Both the position numbers and the translations under genes were made by a program. A stretch of 64,000 bases of DNA from Alphaproteobacteria bacterium (GTDB lineage: Bacteria > Pseudomonadota > Alphaproteobacteria > Caulobacterales > Caulobacteraceae): the NCBI GenBank assembly GCA_018820205.1, contig JAHJOK010000020.1, forward strand, positions 62,001 through 126,000, read 5' to 3'. Shown one piece after another: positions 1-7,779 of the stretch; within the stretch, counting starts at the first letter, position 1; each line of letters opens with the position of its first letter. Under the pieces are notes generated by a model that saw nothing but the letters and a program-made list of their open reading frames with translations, ran no database searches and was not told where the DNA came from.

Positions 1-754
1 CCGGGAAGCCGCCGCCGAGCGCCTTGGCCACCGCCATGATGTCGGGAGCCATGTCGGCCCACTCATGCGCCCACAGTTTCCCGGTCCGGCCCATGCCGCA
101 CTGGACCTCGTCGAAGATCAGCAGCACGCCGTGGTCGTCGGCCATCTGGCGCATCCAGCGCAGGTCTTCGACCGGCGTCTCGCGACAGCCGCCCTCGCCC
201 TGCACGGGCTCAAGAATGACGGCCGCCGTGGTCGGCGACTGGAAAGCCGCCTCCAACGCCTCGCGGTCGCCCCAGACCAGCTGGTGGAACCCCTCCATCT
301 TGGGCCCGAAGCCCTCGGTGTAGCTGGGGTTGGCGGCGGCGTTGATCGCGCCGTAGGTGCGGCCGTGGAAGGCGCCGTCGAAGCCGTAGATGTCGATCCG
401 TTCCGGCTGGCCGTTGGCCGAGTGGAATTTACGCGCCGTCTTCAGCGCGCACTCGACCGCCTCGGCGCCCGAGTTGGTGAAGAAGACGACGTCGGCGAAG
501 CTGGCCTCGGTCAGCATGTCGGCCAGTTCGTCCTGACCCGGGATCTTGTAGATGTTGGAGACGTGCCACAGCTTCTCGGCCTGGGTCTTGACGGCCTCGA
601 CCAGCAGCGGATGGGCGTGGCCCAGGCCGTTGGTCGAGATGCCCTGGACGCAGTCCAGATACTCGGTCCCGTCCGTGCCCCACAGACGTGCGCCTCGCCC
701 GCGATCCACTTCCAGCGGCGCGCGATTGTAGACACCCATCAAATGACCGGACAC
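1..754 (-). CDS. argD: Acetylornithine/succinyldiaminopimelate aminotransferase, 5' part
   Basis: Class III PLP-dependent aminotransferase of arginine (and lysine) biosynthesis, cytosolic. The window holds about the first 251 codons; the 3' end lies beyond base 1. Visible family motifs are NSGAEAVE (phosphate-binding region), the [12 protein letters not shown] stretch with the PLP-contacting Asp, and AKALGGGFP at the truncated end, whose Lys is the expected Schiff-base residue. I place the start at a GTG (752-754) because a GGAGG lies seven bases upstream; an in-frame ATG at 737-739 would remove five residues. The next gene to its right is transcribed the same way, but 240 bases away across an inverted repeat. 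Family assignment is secure. The argD name rests on sequence resemblance and would be firmed up by argF downstream, which is out of view. Confidence 0.9.
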   Translation of the reverse strand, partial: MSGHLMGVYNRAPLEVDRGRGARLWGTDGTEYLDCVQGISTNGLGHAHPLLVEAVKTQAEKLWHVSNIYKIPGQDELADMLTEASFADVVFFTNSGAEAVECALKTARKFHSANGQPERIDIYGFDGAFHGRTYGAINAAANPSYTEGFGPKMEGFHQLVWGDREALEAAFQSPTTAAVILEPVQGEGGCRETPVEDLRWMRQMADDHGVLLIFDEVQCGMGRTGKLWAHEWADMAPDIMAVAKALGGGFP

Positions 755-854
755 GGACGTACCTCCAAAAGAAACGAAGCCCCGGCGCGGGTGCGACGGG
801 ACTTACGGAAGGGCAGCGTTGTCGGATGGGGCGGCGGGGGAGTCAACACATGGA

Positions 855-989
855 GGGATTAGGGATTAGGGATTGGGGATTGGTAGGAGGAAGTCGTCCC
901 CCTGGCAGACCCGACAGCGCCTAGCGTCTGCGCAGATAGGATTCGAGGCGCCCCTGACCCCTAATCCCTAATCCCTAATCCCTAATCCC
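855..989. repeat. Inverted arrays of a TTAGGGA heptamer
   Basis: Bases 855-882 hold four heptamers (GGGATTA twice, then GGGATTG twice). Bases 958-989 hold four and a half copies of the reverse complement CCCTAAT. The two arms can pair over about 28 bases with a loop of roughly 75. The right arm begins five bases beyond the stop codon of the ABC permease, so the minus-strand transcript would carry the hairpin just after that gene. It could serve as a terminator or RNA-stabilising structure, but there is no clear T-run. Copy number within each arm probably varies between strains (inference). Confidence 0.8.
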
Positions 990-994
990 TCGGC

Positions 995-1816
995 TCAGCT
1001 CTTCAGCCGCCAGCCCGACTTGAACACCAGCCAACTGGCCACGGCCATCGCCAGCGTCAGCACCGCGCTCATCACGACGCCGATCCACAGGTTGCCCTCC
1101 GCGTGGCCGATGAAGCCGTAACGGAAACCGTCGATCATGTAGAAGATCGGGTTGAAGTGGCTGATGGTCGCGAACGGCTCGGGCAGGTTGTCGACCAGAT
1201 AGAAGGTGCCCGACAGGAAGGTCATCGGCATGATGACGAAGTTCTGCACCGCCGCCAGCTGATCGAATTTCTCGGCCCACAGGCCGGCGAAGACGCCCAG
1301 CATGCCCATCAGCAGGGAGGCGATCAGGCCGAACCAGGCGATGGCCAGGATGTTGGTCAGGCCCAGCCGGGCGAACGGCATGACGCAGATCGCCGTCACC
1401 AGTCCGACCGCCAGACCGCGTGTCGCGGCGCCGAGCGAAAAGCCGATGGTCAGTTCCAGCGGGCTGAGCGGCGGCGTCAGGAAGTCGGTCGAGGTGCCCA
1501 TGATCTTGGCCTGGATCAGGCTGGACGAGGCGTTGGCGAAGGCGTTGTTCAGGATCGCCATCATGATCAGGCCGGGCGCCACGAACTCGGCGAAGGGCGT
1601 GCCATGCAGCGGCGGGCGGGCGCCCTTCAGCGCGACCACGAACACCAGCATATAGAGCAGCGTCGTCACCACCGGGGCGGCGACCGTCTGGGCCCCCACC
1701 TTCCAGAAGCGGCGAACCTCGCGCAGATACAGGGTCTGCACCCCGATCCAGTTGATCCCCGCATAGTGGCGCGGCGTCGGAAGGCCTGAAGGACGGGTCG
1801 AAGCGAGATCGGTCAT
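995..1816 (-). CDS. ABC-2 type transporter permease
   Basis: A 273-residue integral membrane protein of the ABC-2 family (polysaccharide, drug or lipid export permeases). About six hydrophobic segments are visible, including VAAPVVTTLLYMLVFVVAL near residue 45 and FVIMPMTFLSGTFYLV near residue 190. The central APGLIMMAILNNAF stretch and the late PEPFATISHFNPIFYMIDGFR stretch are typical of the family. The ATPase partner is not next to it: its neighbours are argD and a 64-residue unknown, so the matching ATP-binding subunit must be elsewhere. The start is an ATG with only a weak purine stretch upstream. The substrate cannot be told from the sequence. Confidence 0.9.
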   Translation of the reverse strand: MTDLASTRPSGLPTPRHYAGINWIGVQTLYLREVRRFWKVGAQTVAAPVVTTLLYMLVFVVALKGARPPLHGTPFAEFVAPGLIMMAILNNAFANASSSLIQAKIMGTSTDFLTPPLSPLELTIGFSLGAATRGLAVGLVTAICVMPFARLGLTNILAIAWFGLIASLLMGMLGVFAGLWAEKFDQLAAVQNFVIMPMTFLSGTFYLVDNLPEPFATISHFNPIFYMIDGFRYGFIGHAEGNLWIGVVMSAVLTLAMAVASWLVFKSGWRLKS

Positions 1817-1855
1817 GGGCCGTCAGATGCGGCCGCATGACACGGGGCGCAAGGC

Positions 1856-2050
1856 CTAGTCGGGCAGGATCAGCAGCCGACGCGCCTCGTCCGCCTCCGC
1901 GATCAACCTCAATCCGGAAATCTCGGCGGCGTCAGGCGTCAGGGTAATCGCGATCTCGGGCGGATCGATCACCCGGACCGAGCCTCCTCCCGCCTTTGGC
2001 GTCAAAGGCTTGCGGGTGATGGGCGGATCCTGAGGAGGCAATTCGGACAT
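1856..2050 (-). CDS. Small hypothetical protein
   Basis: Encodes 64 residues: a Pro-rich, charged N-terminus (SELPPQDPPITRKP), then a VRVIDPPEIAITLTPDAAEISGLRLIAEADEARR stretch that looks like a short folded domain. There is no signal peptide or membrane segment. It is divergent from gcrA across a 208-base spacer, and 39 bases upstream of the ABC permease in the same direction, so the two may share a transcript. I do not recognise the family. The reading frame is supported by good alphaproteobacterial codon use, but the ribosome binding site is weak. Confidence 0.6.
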   Translation of the reverse strand: MSELPPQDPPITRKPLTPKAGGGSVRVIDPPEIAITLTPDAAEISGLRLIAEADEARRLLILPD

Positions 2051-2116
2051 ATGTCGTCAACCCGTCGTTGGCGCCCCTGTTCCGAACCGCGGCGCTTCGC
2101 GCGATCACAGAACAGC

Positions 2117-2237
2117 GATTCAAGATGTGGTTTCTGTGGACGACTGATTCGCACATCTTGCGTCTGTTAAGGTCTCGTTTACGATTAGTTGTGGCCAGCG
2201 AGACCCGGAGGGGGCTTCAGGCGCCATATGTTGAATC
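2117..2237 (+). promoter_or_regulatory. gcrA upstream control region: GANTC sites, CtrA-like box, inverted repeat
   Basis: Three GANTC motifs (CcrM methylation sites) lie at 2117-2121, 2146-2150 and 2233-2237, the last about 20 bases before the gcrA start. A near-consensus CtrA box, TTAA then seven bases then TTTAC, lies at 2167-2182. A 9-bp inverted repeat (CAAGATGTG at 2121-2129, CACATCTTG at 2152-2160) encloses the second GANTC. In Caulobacter gcrA is repressed by CtrA, and CcrM methylation acts on cell-cycle promoters; that these sites do so here is inference. Confidence 0.55.
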
Positions 2238-2258
2238 AAAATCTACCCGGAGGGTGGC

Positions 2259-2774
2259 ATGACCGCAGGCTGGACCGAAGATCGCGTCGGCGCACTGAAG
2301 AAGCTGTGGCTGGAGGGGCAGTCCGCCTCACAGATCGCAAAACAGCTGGGTGGCGGCGTCACCAGAAACGCCGTGATCGGCAAGGTGCACCGTCTGGGCC
2401 TGTCGGGCCGTGCAACGCCGTCGCAGCCCGCGCGCACCTCGACCTTCCGCCCCGCCCGCACCCGCACGACGCCCCCGGCGCAACCTTCGGCGCCGCGTCG
2501 GATCGAGGCCGCCCAGCCTCAGGCCCGCCCGGCTCCGGTCGCGCCCAGCCTGCCGGCCATCACCGAGATGCCCGGCACCGCGACGGTGATGACCCTGGGC
2601 GCCCACATGTGCAAATGGCCGATCGGCGACCCGTCCTCGAACGAGTTCAGCTTCTGCGGCCGCCGCGCCTCGGAAGGCGTCTATTGCGTCGAACACGCCC
2701 GCGTCGCCTATCAGCCGCAGGTGAAGCGCGGCGGCAAGGAAGAGCTGGCGCGAAGCCTGCGCAGGTACATCTAG
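2259..2774 (+). CDS. gcrA: Cell-cycle regulator GcrA
   Basis: A 171-residue member of the GcrA family, the alphaproteobacterial activator that binds sigma-70 RNA polymerase and acts at methylated GANTC promoters. The N-terminal DNA-binding helices cover residues 3-50 (WTEDRVGALKKLW, then SASQIAKQLG and TRNAVIGKVHRLGL). A Pro/Ala/Arg-rich linker runs from about 52 to 108. The C-terminal sigma-interacting domain holds CKWPIGDP, FSFCGRR and YCVEHARVAY, three cysteines and a histidine spaced as in the family. The start has a GGAGGG six bases upstream. It is a single gene with its own control region, and a structured repeat follows the stop. Confidence 0.97.
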   Translation: MTAGWTEDRVGALKKLWLEGQSASQIAKQLGGGVTRNAVIGKVHRLGLSGRATPSQPARTSTFRPARTRTTPPAQPSAPRRIEAAQPQARPAPVAPSLPAITEMPGTATVMTLGAHMCKWPIGDPSSNEFSFCGRRASEGVYCVEHARVAYQPQVKRGGKEELARSLRRYI

Positions 2775-2782
2775 GCGAAGGG

Positions 2783-2822
2783 GCGCTATCGCTCGCGACG
2801 CGGTCGCTCCCTGCTTGAGCGC
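2783..2822 (-). repeat. CAAGCAG structured element, copy 1 (40 nt)
   Basis: Read on the minus strand: outer stem GCGCT/AGCGC, then CAAGCAG, then the inner hairpin GCGAC-CGC-GTCGC, then GAGCGAT. It starts nine bases after the gcrA stop and belongs to the seven-copy family listed at 41024, 44584, 44888 and 50902. The rest of the 215-base gap to apaG holds no gene that I can see. Confidence 0.75.
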
Positions 2823-2989
2823 GATCCGTGTTGCGTCGTCGCGCCGTCGTCACGGTTGCCCCCTATGGGGCCGCATCCGCCCCGCTGGCTTCCAGCGGGA
2901 CCGGGGCGGGGCTGCGGTTATCCGGGTTGACGCAGCCTCGCCGCCTTCCCAGCCCTTTCCCCCGTAAGGCACGGTGCGAGGGCTGAACC

Positions 2990-3394
2990 TCAGTTCAAAA
3001 CCCGTCCGCCGGGCACATCCAGGCTGAACGCGGGGATCGCCGCTTCGAACGACCGGCCGGTCGCGTCGGTCATCGTATAGGTCCCCTCCATCGACCCCGA
3101 CGGCGTCGGCAAGGGACAGCCGGAGGCGTAGGAATAGCTGTCGCCCGGTCCGATCAGGGGCTGTTCGCCGACCACGCCCGGCCCGCGCACCGTTTCCGTA
3201 TGTCCCGTGGCGTCGATGATGGTCCAGCGCCGGGCCATCAGTTGCACGGCCTGGTCGCCCCGGTTTTCGATCTCGACCTGATAGGCCCAGACCCAGCGGC
3301 CTTCGTCCGGATCGGACTGACCGGCCAGATAGCTGGGCCGGACCCGCACGATCACGCCGTCGGTCTCGGCCACATAGGGGTCTGTGTCGTGCAT
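2990..3394 (-). CDS. apaG: ApaG domain protein
   Basis: A 134-residue protein of the ApaG family, a small fibronectin-type-III-like beta fold that is widespread in proteobacteria and found as a domain in eukaryotic F-box proteins. The biochemical role is unsettled; older annotation links it to cobalt/magnesium resistance. Family hallmarks are V.VRP.Y near residue 15, WVWAYQVEIENRGDQAVQLMARRW at 35-58, and GPGVVGEQPLIGPGDSYSYASGCPLPTPSGSMEGTY at 71-106. Length is normal. It is convergent with gcrA and divergent from dcd. The upstream Shine-Dalgarno is weak. Confidence 0.93.
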   Translation of the reverse strand: MHDTDPYVAETDGVIVRVRPSYLAGQSDPDEGRWVWAYQVEIENRGDQAVQLMARRWTIIDATGHTETVRGPGVVGEQPLIGPGDSYSYASGCPLPTPSGSMEGTYTMTDATGRSFEAAIPAFSLDVPGGRVLN

Positions 3395-3522
3395 GAGACC
3401 ATCGTCGCCCGGCCCCGCGCGGGTTTCAAGCGCGGTCGCGTCGCGGGAGATCGGGAGGGCGGACCTGGGGGGCCGCGCTCCGGGACGTGCGTCCGGCGAT
3501 CTCAGTGTGTAAGGCGTTCGCC

Positions 3523-4545
3523 ATGACGCTCGAACTCCCCGCCCCCGGCATCCTGCCCTGCCAGTCCATCGAGGCCCTGATCGCCAACGGAGCGATCACG
3601 TCGGCCACGCCTTTCGACGCCGATCAGGTGCAGCCGGCCAGTCTGGACTTGCGCCTGTCGGACCGCGCCTGGCGGGTGCGGGCGTCGTTCCTGCCCGGCA
3701 AGCGCCTGGTCAGCGACCGGATCGCCGATGTCGAAATGCACCCCATCGACCTGTCGAACGGCGTCGTTCTGGAAAAGGGCTGCGTCTATATCGCCGAACT
3801 GCAAGAGCGGCTGGACCTGCCGAAAGGTCTGATCGCCCGCGCCAATCCGAAGAGTTCGACCGGCCGCGTCGACGTCTTCGTGCGCCTGTTGACCGATCGC
3901 GGCGGGGCCTTCGACGATGTGGACGAGGGCTATCAGGGGCCGCTGTATCTGGAGATCGCGCCGCAGACGTTTTCCATCCTGGTCCGGCCCGGCACCCGGC
4001 TGAACCAGCTTCGTCTGAAGGCCGGCGAACCGCCGAAACTGGAGACCCGCAGCGTCGGTGTCGATCTTCAGGGGGGCGACATCGTCGGCTTTCGCGGTCG
4101 CCGCCATGCGGGCGTGGTCGACCTGGACCGGATCGACGGCCATGACCCGAAGGACTTCTGGGAGCCCCTGACCCTGCGTCGCGGCGAACTGCTGCTGGAT
4201 CCGGGCGAGTTCTACATCCTGGCGTCCAACGAGGCGGTCGAGATCCCGGTGAACCAGGCCGCCGAAATGACCCCGATCGACCCCAGCGTGGGCGAGTTCC
4301 GCGTCCACTATGCCGGCTTCTTCGACCCCGGCTTCGGCACCGACGAGGCGCATGGGGCCGGATCAAAAGGCGTGCTGGAGGTCCGCACCCACGACACGCC
4401 GTTCCTGCTGGAACACGGCCAGATCGTCGCCCGCCTTGTCTACGAGCCGCTGACCGAGCGACCGACACGGCTGTATGGCGAAGGCGGCAGCCACTATCAG
4501 CGCCAGGGGCTGAAGCTGTCGAAACATTTCAGAGCGTGGGGCTGA
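3523..4545 (+). CDS. dcd: 2'-Deoxycytidine 5'-triphosphate deaminase, long form
   Basis: Deaminates dCTP to dUTP in pyrimidine deoxynucleotide synthesis. At 340 residues it is the long alphaproteobacterial type (two dUTPase-like modules) rather than the roughly 190-residue enterobacterial enzyme. The N-terminal module has QPASLDLRLSDRAWRVRASFLPG near residues 38-60 and ARANPKSSTGRVDVFVRL near 108-125, the nucleotide-binding segment. The second module carries the matching EFRVHYAGFFDPGFG segment. I chose the ATG at 3523, which has AAGG upstream; an in-frame codon 36 bases earlier lacks support. A long palindromic repeat follows seven bases after the stop. Confidence 0.92.
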   Translation: MTLELPAPGILPCQSIEALIANGAITSATPFDADQVQPASLDLRLSDRAWRVRASFLPGKRLVSDRIADVEMHPIDLSNGVVLEKGCVYIAELQERLDLPKGLIARANPKSSTGRVDVFVRLLTDRGGAFDDVDEGYQGPLYLEIAPQTFSILVRPGTRLNQLRLKAGEPPKLETRSVGVDLQGGDIVGFRGRRHAGVVDLDRIDGHDPKDFWEPLTLRRGELLLDPGEFYILASNEAVEIPVNQAAEMTPIDPSVGEFRVHYAGFFDPGFGTDEAHGAGSKGVLEVRTHDTPFLLEHGQIVARLVYEPLTERPTRLYGEGGSHYQRQGLKLSKHFRAWG

Positions 4546-4551
4546 CCTGAC

Positions 4552-4701
4552 GTCTCCTCCCTGTTCGCCGCTTGGCGCATGGGGAGGTGGCAGCGAGCCC
4601 TTCACGAGCTGACGGAGGGGTTCTGAAGGGCGTCAAAAACCCCTCCGTCTCTCCGCTTCGCTCCGAGCCACCTCCCCATCGCTGCGCGACAGGGAGGAGA
4701 C
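4552..4701. repeat. 150-bp imperfect palindrome (MITE-like)
   Basis: Outer arms GTCTCCTCCCTG and CAGGGAGGAGAC pair perfectly; inside, ATGGGGAGGTGG pairs with CCACCTCCCCAT, and GACGGAGGGGTT with AACCCCTCCGTC. The centre is poorly matched. It fills the space between the convergent dcd and MFS genes. Elements of this type are scattered in many alphaproteobacterial genomes; I see no coding potential and no clear target-site duplication. Confidence 0.8.
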
Positions 4702-4709
4702 GCGCGGCC

Positions 4710-6005
4710 TCAAACCAGCTTGTCGGCCTTCCTCAGCCCCGGGAACAGCTTCGCCCATACGCCCGTCGCGGCCAAAGCGCCGAAGCCGCCGAACACCGCC
4801 GCGCCGATGGGTCCCAGGAATCGCACCATGACGCCGGAATAAGCCTCGCCCAGTTCGTTGGAGGCGCCGATGAACAGCATGGACACCGACGACACTCGCC
4901 CGCGCATATTGTCGGGCGTCGACAGCTGGATTAGGGTCTGGCGGATGTTGACGCTGACCATGTCGGCCATGCCGCCCACGAACAGGGCCGCCGCGCTGAT
5001 CCAGACGATCTTCGACAGGCCGAACACGATGGTGCAGACGCCGAACACGGCGACCGAGGCGAACATGATCAGGCCGCCGCGTCCCGGCAGGGGATAGCGC
5101 GCCAGCACCAGGGCCATGACCAGAGCCCCGCAGCCGAAGGATGCGCGCAGCAGGCCGAACCCCTCGGGACCGACATGCAGGATGTCTCGCGCGAAGATCG
5201 GCGTCAGCAGGGCCACGCCCGCGAACAGCACCACGATCAGGTCCAGCGAGATGGCGCCGAGCACGATCTTGGTCGACCAGACGTATTTCAGCCCCTCCTT
5301 GACTGCGTCCCAGCGTTTCCCCGACCCTTCGGCCGGGGTCGGCCTGCCGCTGGTCCTGATGATCAGGAAACAGGTCAGGCCGATCGCGAACAGCACCAGC
5401 GACGCCCCATAGGCCATCGGCACCGACAGGCCGACGATGACCCCGCCCAGGGCCGGTCCGGCGATGGCGCCGGTCTGAAAGGCGATGGACTGGGCGGCGA
5501 TGGCGCGCGGCAGGGCGGCCCGACCGACCACCATCGGCAGATAGGCCTGGCTGGCGGGGGCCAGGAACGCGCGCGACGCCCCGAACCCGACGGCCACCGC
5601 CAGCAGCCCCCAAAGCGGTGGATCGCCGTGGATCGCCATGGCCAGGAACGACAGGGCGCAGGTCCCCTCGGCCATGATGGCGTAGATCACCGTGCGGCGC
5701 CGATCGCGCCGATCCGCCATCTCTCCGGCCGGCAGGGTCAGGGCCAGGAGGGGGATGAACTGGGCCAGTCCGACGAGGCCGAGATACAGGCTGGCCTGTT
5801 CGATCGGATGGTCCCGGCGCGCGATCTCATAGACCTGCCACAACAGGGCCGAGGACTGGATCTGGATCGCCAGCACGGCGGCCAGTCGCCCCAGCCAGAT
5901 CAGGCGGAAATCGTTGATGGCCCACGGATTGGTCCCGTGGGCGGCGAGCGCGGCTTCGGCGTTCGGCTTGGTGATCGGCTCGGGCGCCTCAGGTGCGTCG
6001 GTCAT
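4710..6005 (-). CDS. MFS transporter (EntS/MFS_3-like)
   Basis: A 431-residue major facilitator superfamily carrier in the inner membrane. About twelve hydrophobic segments are visible, with the family loop signature GEMADRRDRRRTVI around residue 95. The pattern of a short N-terminal cytosolic tail followed by NDFRLIWLGRLAAVLA resembles the enterobactin exporter group. The start is the ATG at 6003-6005, giving MTDAPEAPEP; the frame stays open further upstream, but only inside the cupin gene. Its start lies inside the 3' end of the cupin gene (17-base overlap), so the two are probably translationally coupled. Substrate unknown. Confidence 0.88.
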   Translation of the reverse strand: MTDAPEAPEPITKPNAEAALAAHGTNPWAINDFRLIWLGRLAAVLAIQIQSSALLWQVYEIARRDHPIEQASLYLGLVGLAQFIPLLALTLPAGEMADRRDRRRTVIYAIMAEGTCALSFLAMAIHGDPPLWGLLAVAVGFGASRAFLAPASQAYLPMVVGRAALPRAIAAQSIAFQTGAIAGPALGGVIVGLSVPMAYGASLVLFAIGLTCFLIIRTSGRPTPAEGSGKRWDAVKEGLKYVWSTKIVLGAISLDLIVVLFAGVALLTPIFARDILHVGPEGFGLLRASFGCGALVMALVLARYPLPGRGGLIMFASVAVFGVCTIVFGLSKIVWISAAALFVGGMADMVSVNIRQTLIQLSTPDNMRGRVSSVSMLFIGASNELGEAYSGVMVRFLGPIGAAVFGGFGALAATGVWAKLFPGLRKADKLV

Positions 6006-6465
6006 GTTTGGGGTAGGGCGTTCCGTCGCGGTGGAAATAGCGGTCGGAGCCCTGCGGCGCGACCATGTCGATATCGGGGTAGTCGCAGGCGTCGGTTTCG
6101 GGACGACGCGACCCGACCTCCAGCAGAACCGCTTCGGCGCCGGATCGGTTCTCGATCTTGTGGCCGTTCGGCACGCCGGCCTTGAACCCGGCGCAATCAC
6201 CGGCCGTCAGCACGGTCTCGCCGTCATCCTCGACCAACACGACCTCGCCCGAAACGACCCAGACGAACTCGTCCTCGGCCGAGTGCCAATGACGCTGGCT
6301 GGACCAGGCGCCGGCCGGCAGGCGCAGCATGTTGACGCCGAACTGGTCGAGGCCCGCCGCATCGCCCAGCCGCCAGCGTCGGCGCGGCTTGCAGGGCCCG
6401 GCGTGTTCGTCGGGATAGTCGGTTCCGTGGCCTGTGGGGGCGGTCTCGATGTCGATCTTCGGCAT
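5989..6465 (-). CDS. Cupin-domain protein
   Basis: A 158-residue single-domain cupin. The metal-binding motif is seen as QRHWHSAEDEFVWVVSGEVVL (residues about 59-79: two His and a Glu), with the second motif NGHKIENRSG near 103-112. It ends in a conserved YPDIDMVAPQG...YFHRDGTPYP tail typical of cupins annotated as transcriptional regulators or sugar-binding proteins, without a DNA-binding domain here. The start at 6465 has AGGGGGAG upstream. It is divergent from dapE across 47 bases and overlaps the MFS gene by 17 bases, which suggests that the carrier handles a compound this protein binds or modifies (inference). Confidence 0.85.
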   Translation of the reverse strand: MPKIDIETAPTGHGTDYPDEHAGPCKPRRRWRLGDAAGLDQFGVNMLRLPAGAWSSQRHWHSAEDEFVWVVSGEVVLVEDDGETVLTAGDCAGFKAGVPNGHKIENRSGAEAVLLEVGSRRPETDACDYPDIDMVAPQGSDRYFHRDGTPYPKHDRRT

Positions 6466-6512
6466 GGGCTCCCCCTTTGCGGCTGCGTGCGATCTCCCTA
6501 AAGCATAGCCGC

Positions 6513-7697
6513 ATGGGCGCCGCATCAACTCCTGTCATCGATCCTGTCGAACTGACGCGCGACCTGATCCGCAGGCCGTCGGTGACGCCCGCCGACGAAG
6601 GGGCGATGGACACGCTGCAGCGGGTGCTGACCGGCCTGGGGTTCATCTGCCGGCGCATGGCGTTCGAGGGGCCGGGCGGCCAGGGCAGGGACGCGCGGAT
6701 CGAGAACCTGTACGCCCGGCGCGGGACCGCCTCGCCCAACCTGTGTTTCGCCGGTCATACCGATGTGGTGCCGACGGGCGAGGTCGCGGCCTGGTCGTTC
6801 GGTCCTTTCGAGGCCGACGTCAGGGACGGCATCCTTTTCGGTCGCGGCGCGGTGGACATGAAGGGTGGCATCGCCGCCTGGGTCGCGGCCGTGTCCCAGG
6901 TGCTGGCCGAGGGCGAGGTCGCCGGCTCCCTGTCCTTCCTGATCACCGGCGACGAGGAGGGCCCTGCCCTGCACGGCACCAAGCGGGTGGTCGAGACCCT
7001 GATGGCGGAAGGCGAGGTCATCGACGCCTGCGTGGTCGGCGAGCCCTCGTCCCAGATGCAACTGGGCGACACGATCAAGATCGGCCGGCGCGGCTCCCTG
7101 AACACATGGATCACGGTCCACGGCAAACAGGGCCACGTCGCCTATCCCGACCGGGCGGCGAACCCGGCGCCTGTGCTGGTGCGGCTGATGGCGGCGCTGG
7201 ACGCCCATGTGCTGGATGAGGGCTACGAGGCCTTCCAGCCGTCGAACCTGGAGATCACCACCCTGGATATCGGCAATACGGCGACGAACGTCATCCCGGC
7301 CGAGGCCCGCGCCCGGCTGAACATCCGCTTCAACCCGGCCCAGACCGGCGACGGCCTGATCGATTGGCTGAACCGCGAGGCCGGCCGCGTCCAGGCCGAG
7401 ACCGGCCTGCGGATCGAGCTGGACCACATGTGTTCGGGCGAGGCGTTTCTGACGCCGGTCGGTCCCTTCGTCACGGCGGTCCAGGATGCGGTCGAGGCGA
7501 CCACCGGCGTGCGGCCCGAGGCCTCGACCACCGGCGGCACGTCGGACGCCCGCTTCATCCGCGCCATCTGCCCGGTGCTGGAGTTCGGGCTGGTCGGCCA
7601 GACCATGCACCAGATCGACGAGCGGGTTCCGGTGGCCGAACTGGTCGCCCTGACCGCCGCCTATCACCGCATCATCGAGACGGTGCAGGCGGCCTAG
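6513..7697 (+). CDS. dapE: Succinyl-diaminopimelate desuccinylase
   Basis: An M20 family metallohydrolase that removes succinate from N-succinyl-L,L-diaminopimelate in lysine and peptidoglycan precursor synthesis. The 394-residue length fits DapE. Metal ligands are visible in CFAGHTDVVPTG (His, near residue 75), GRGAVDMKGG (Asp, near 108), the catalytic GDEEGPA (Glu-Glu, near 142), and the late TTGGTSDARF and TMHQIDERV (His). The start MGAASTPVID is chosen because it matches the usual short N-terminus; an open frame continues 36 bases upstream without a binding site. argD at the left edge shares the same pathway, but the genes are not adjacent. Confidence 0.94.
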   Translation: MGAASTPVIDPVELTRDLIRRPSVTPADEGAMDTLQRVLTGLGFICRRMAFEGPGGQGRDARIENLYARRGTASPNLCFAGHTDVVPTGEVAAWSFGPFEADVRDGILFGRGAVDMKGGIAAWVAAVSQVLAEGEVAGSLSFLITGDEEGPALHGTKRVVETLMAEGEVIDACVVGEPSSQMQLGDTIKIGRRGSLNTWITVHGKQGHVAYPDRAANPAPVLVRLMAALDAHVLDEGYEAFQPSNLEITTLDIGNTATNVIPAEARARLNIRFNPAQTGDGLIDWLNREAGRVQAETGLRIELDHMCSGEAFLTPVGPFVTAVQDAVEATTGVRPEASTTGGTSDARFIRAICPVLEFGLVGQTMHQIDERVPVAELVALTAAYHRIIETVQAA

Positions 7698-7714
7698 ACG
7701 GTTCAACGAACAAT

Positions 7715-7779
7715 GGAGCGCGGACCTCCAGGTTCGCTCTTCGGCATTGATAAAGAGCGGACCTGGAGGTCCGCGCTCC
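7715..7779. terminator. 27-bp inverted repeat, probable bidirectional terminator
   Basis: Arms at 7715-7741 and 7753-7779 pair over 27 bases with one mismatch and an 11-base loop. The sequence begins GGAGCGCGGACCTCC. It lies between the ends of dapE and the convergent small gene, and its last base is the last base of that gene's stop codon. It lacks a long T-run, so it may be a mobile palindrome acting as a transcript end. Confidence 0.75.

Noticed and set aside
855-989. Telomere-like repeat suggesting a linear replicon end
   Set aside because: The heptamer array is short, internal, inverted and between ordinary chromosomal genes.
6006-6200. Longer N-terminus for the MFS gene that ends at 4710
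   Set aside because: The extension runs through the cupin gene in another frame and gives a low-complexity sequence; MTDAPEAPEP is the natural start.
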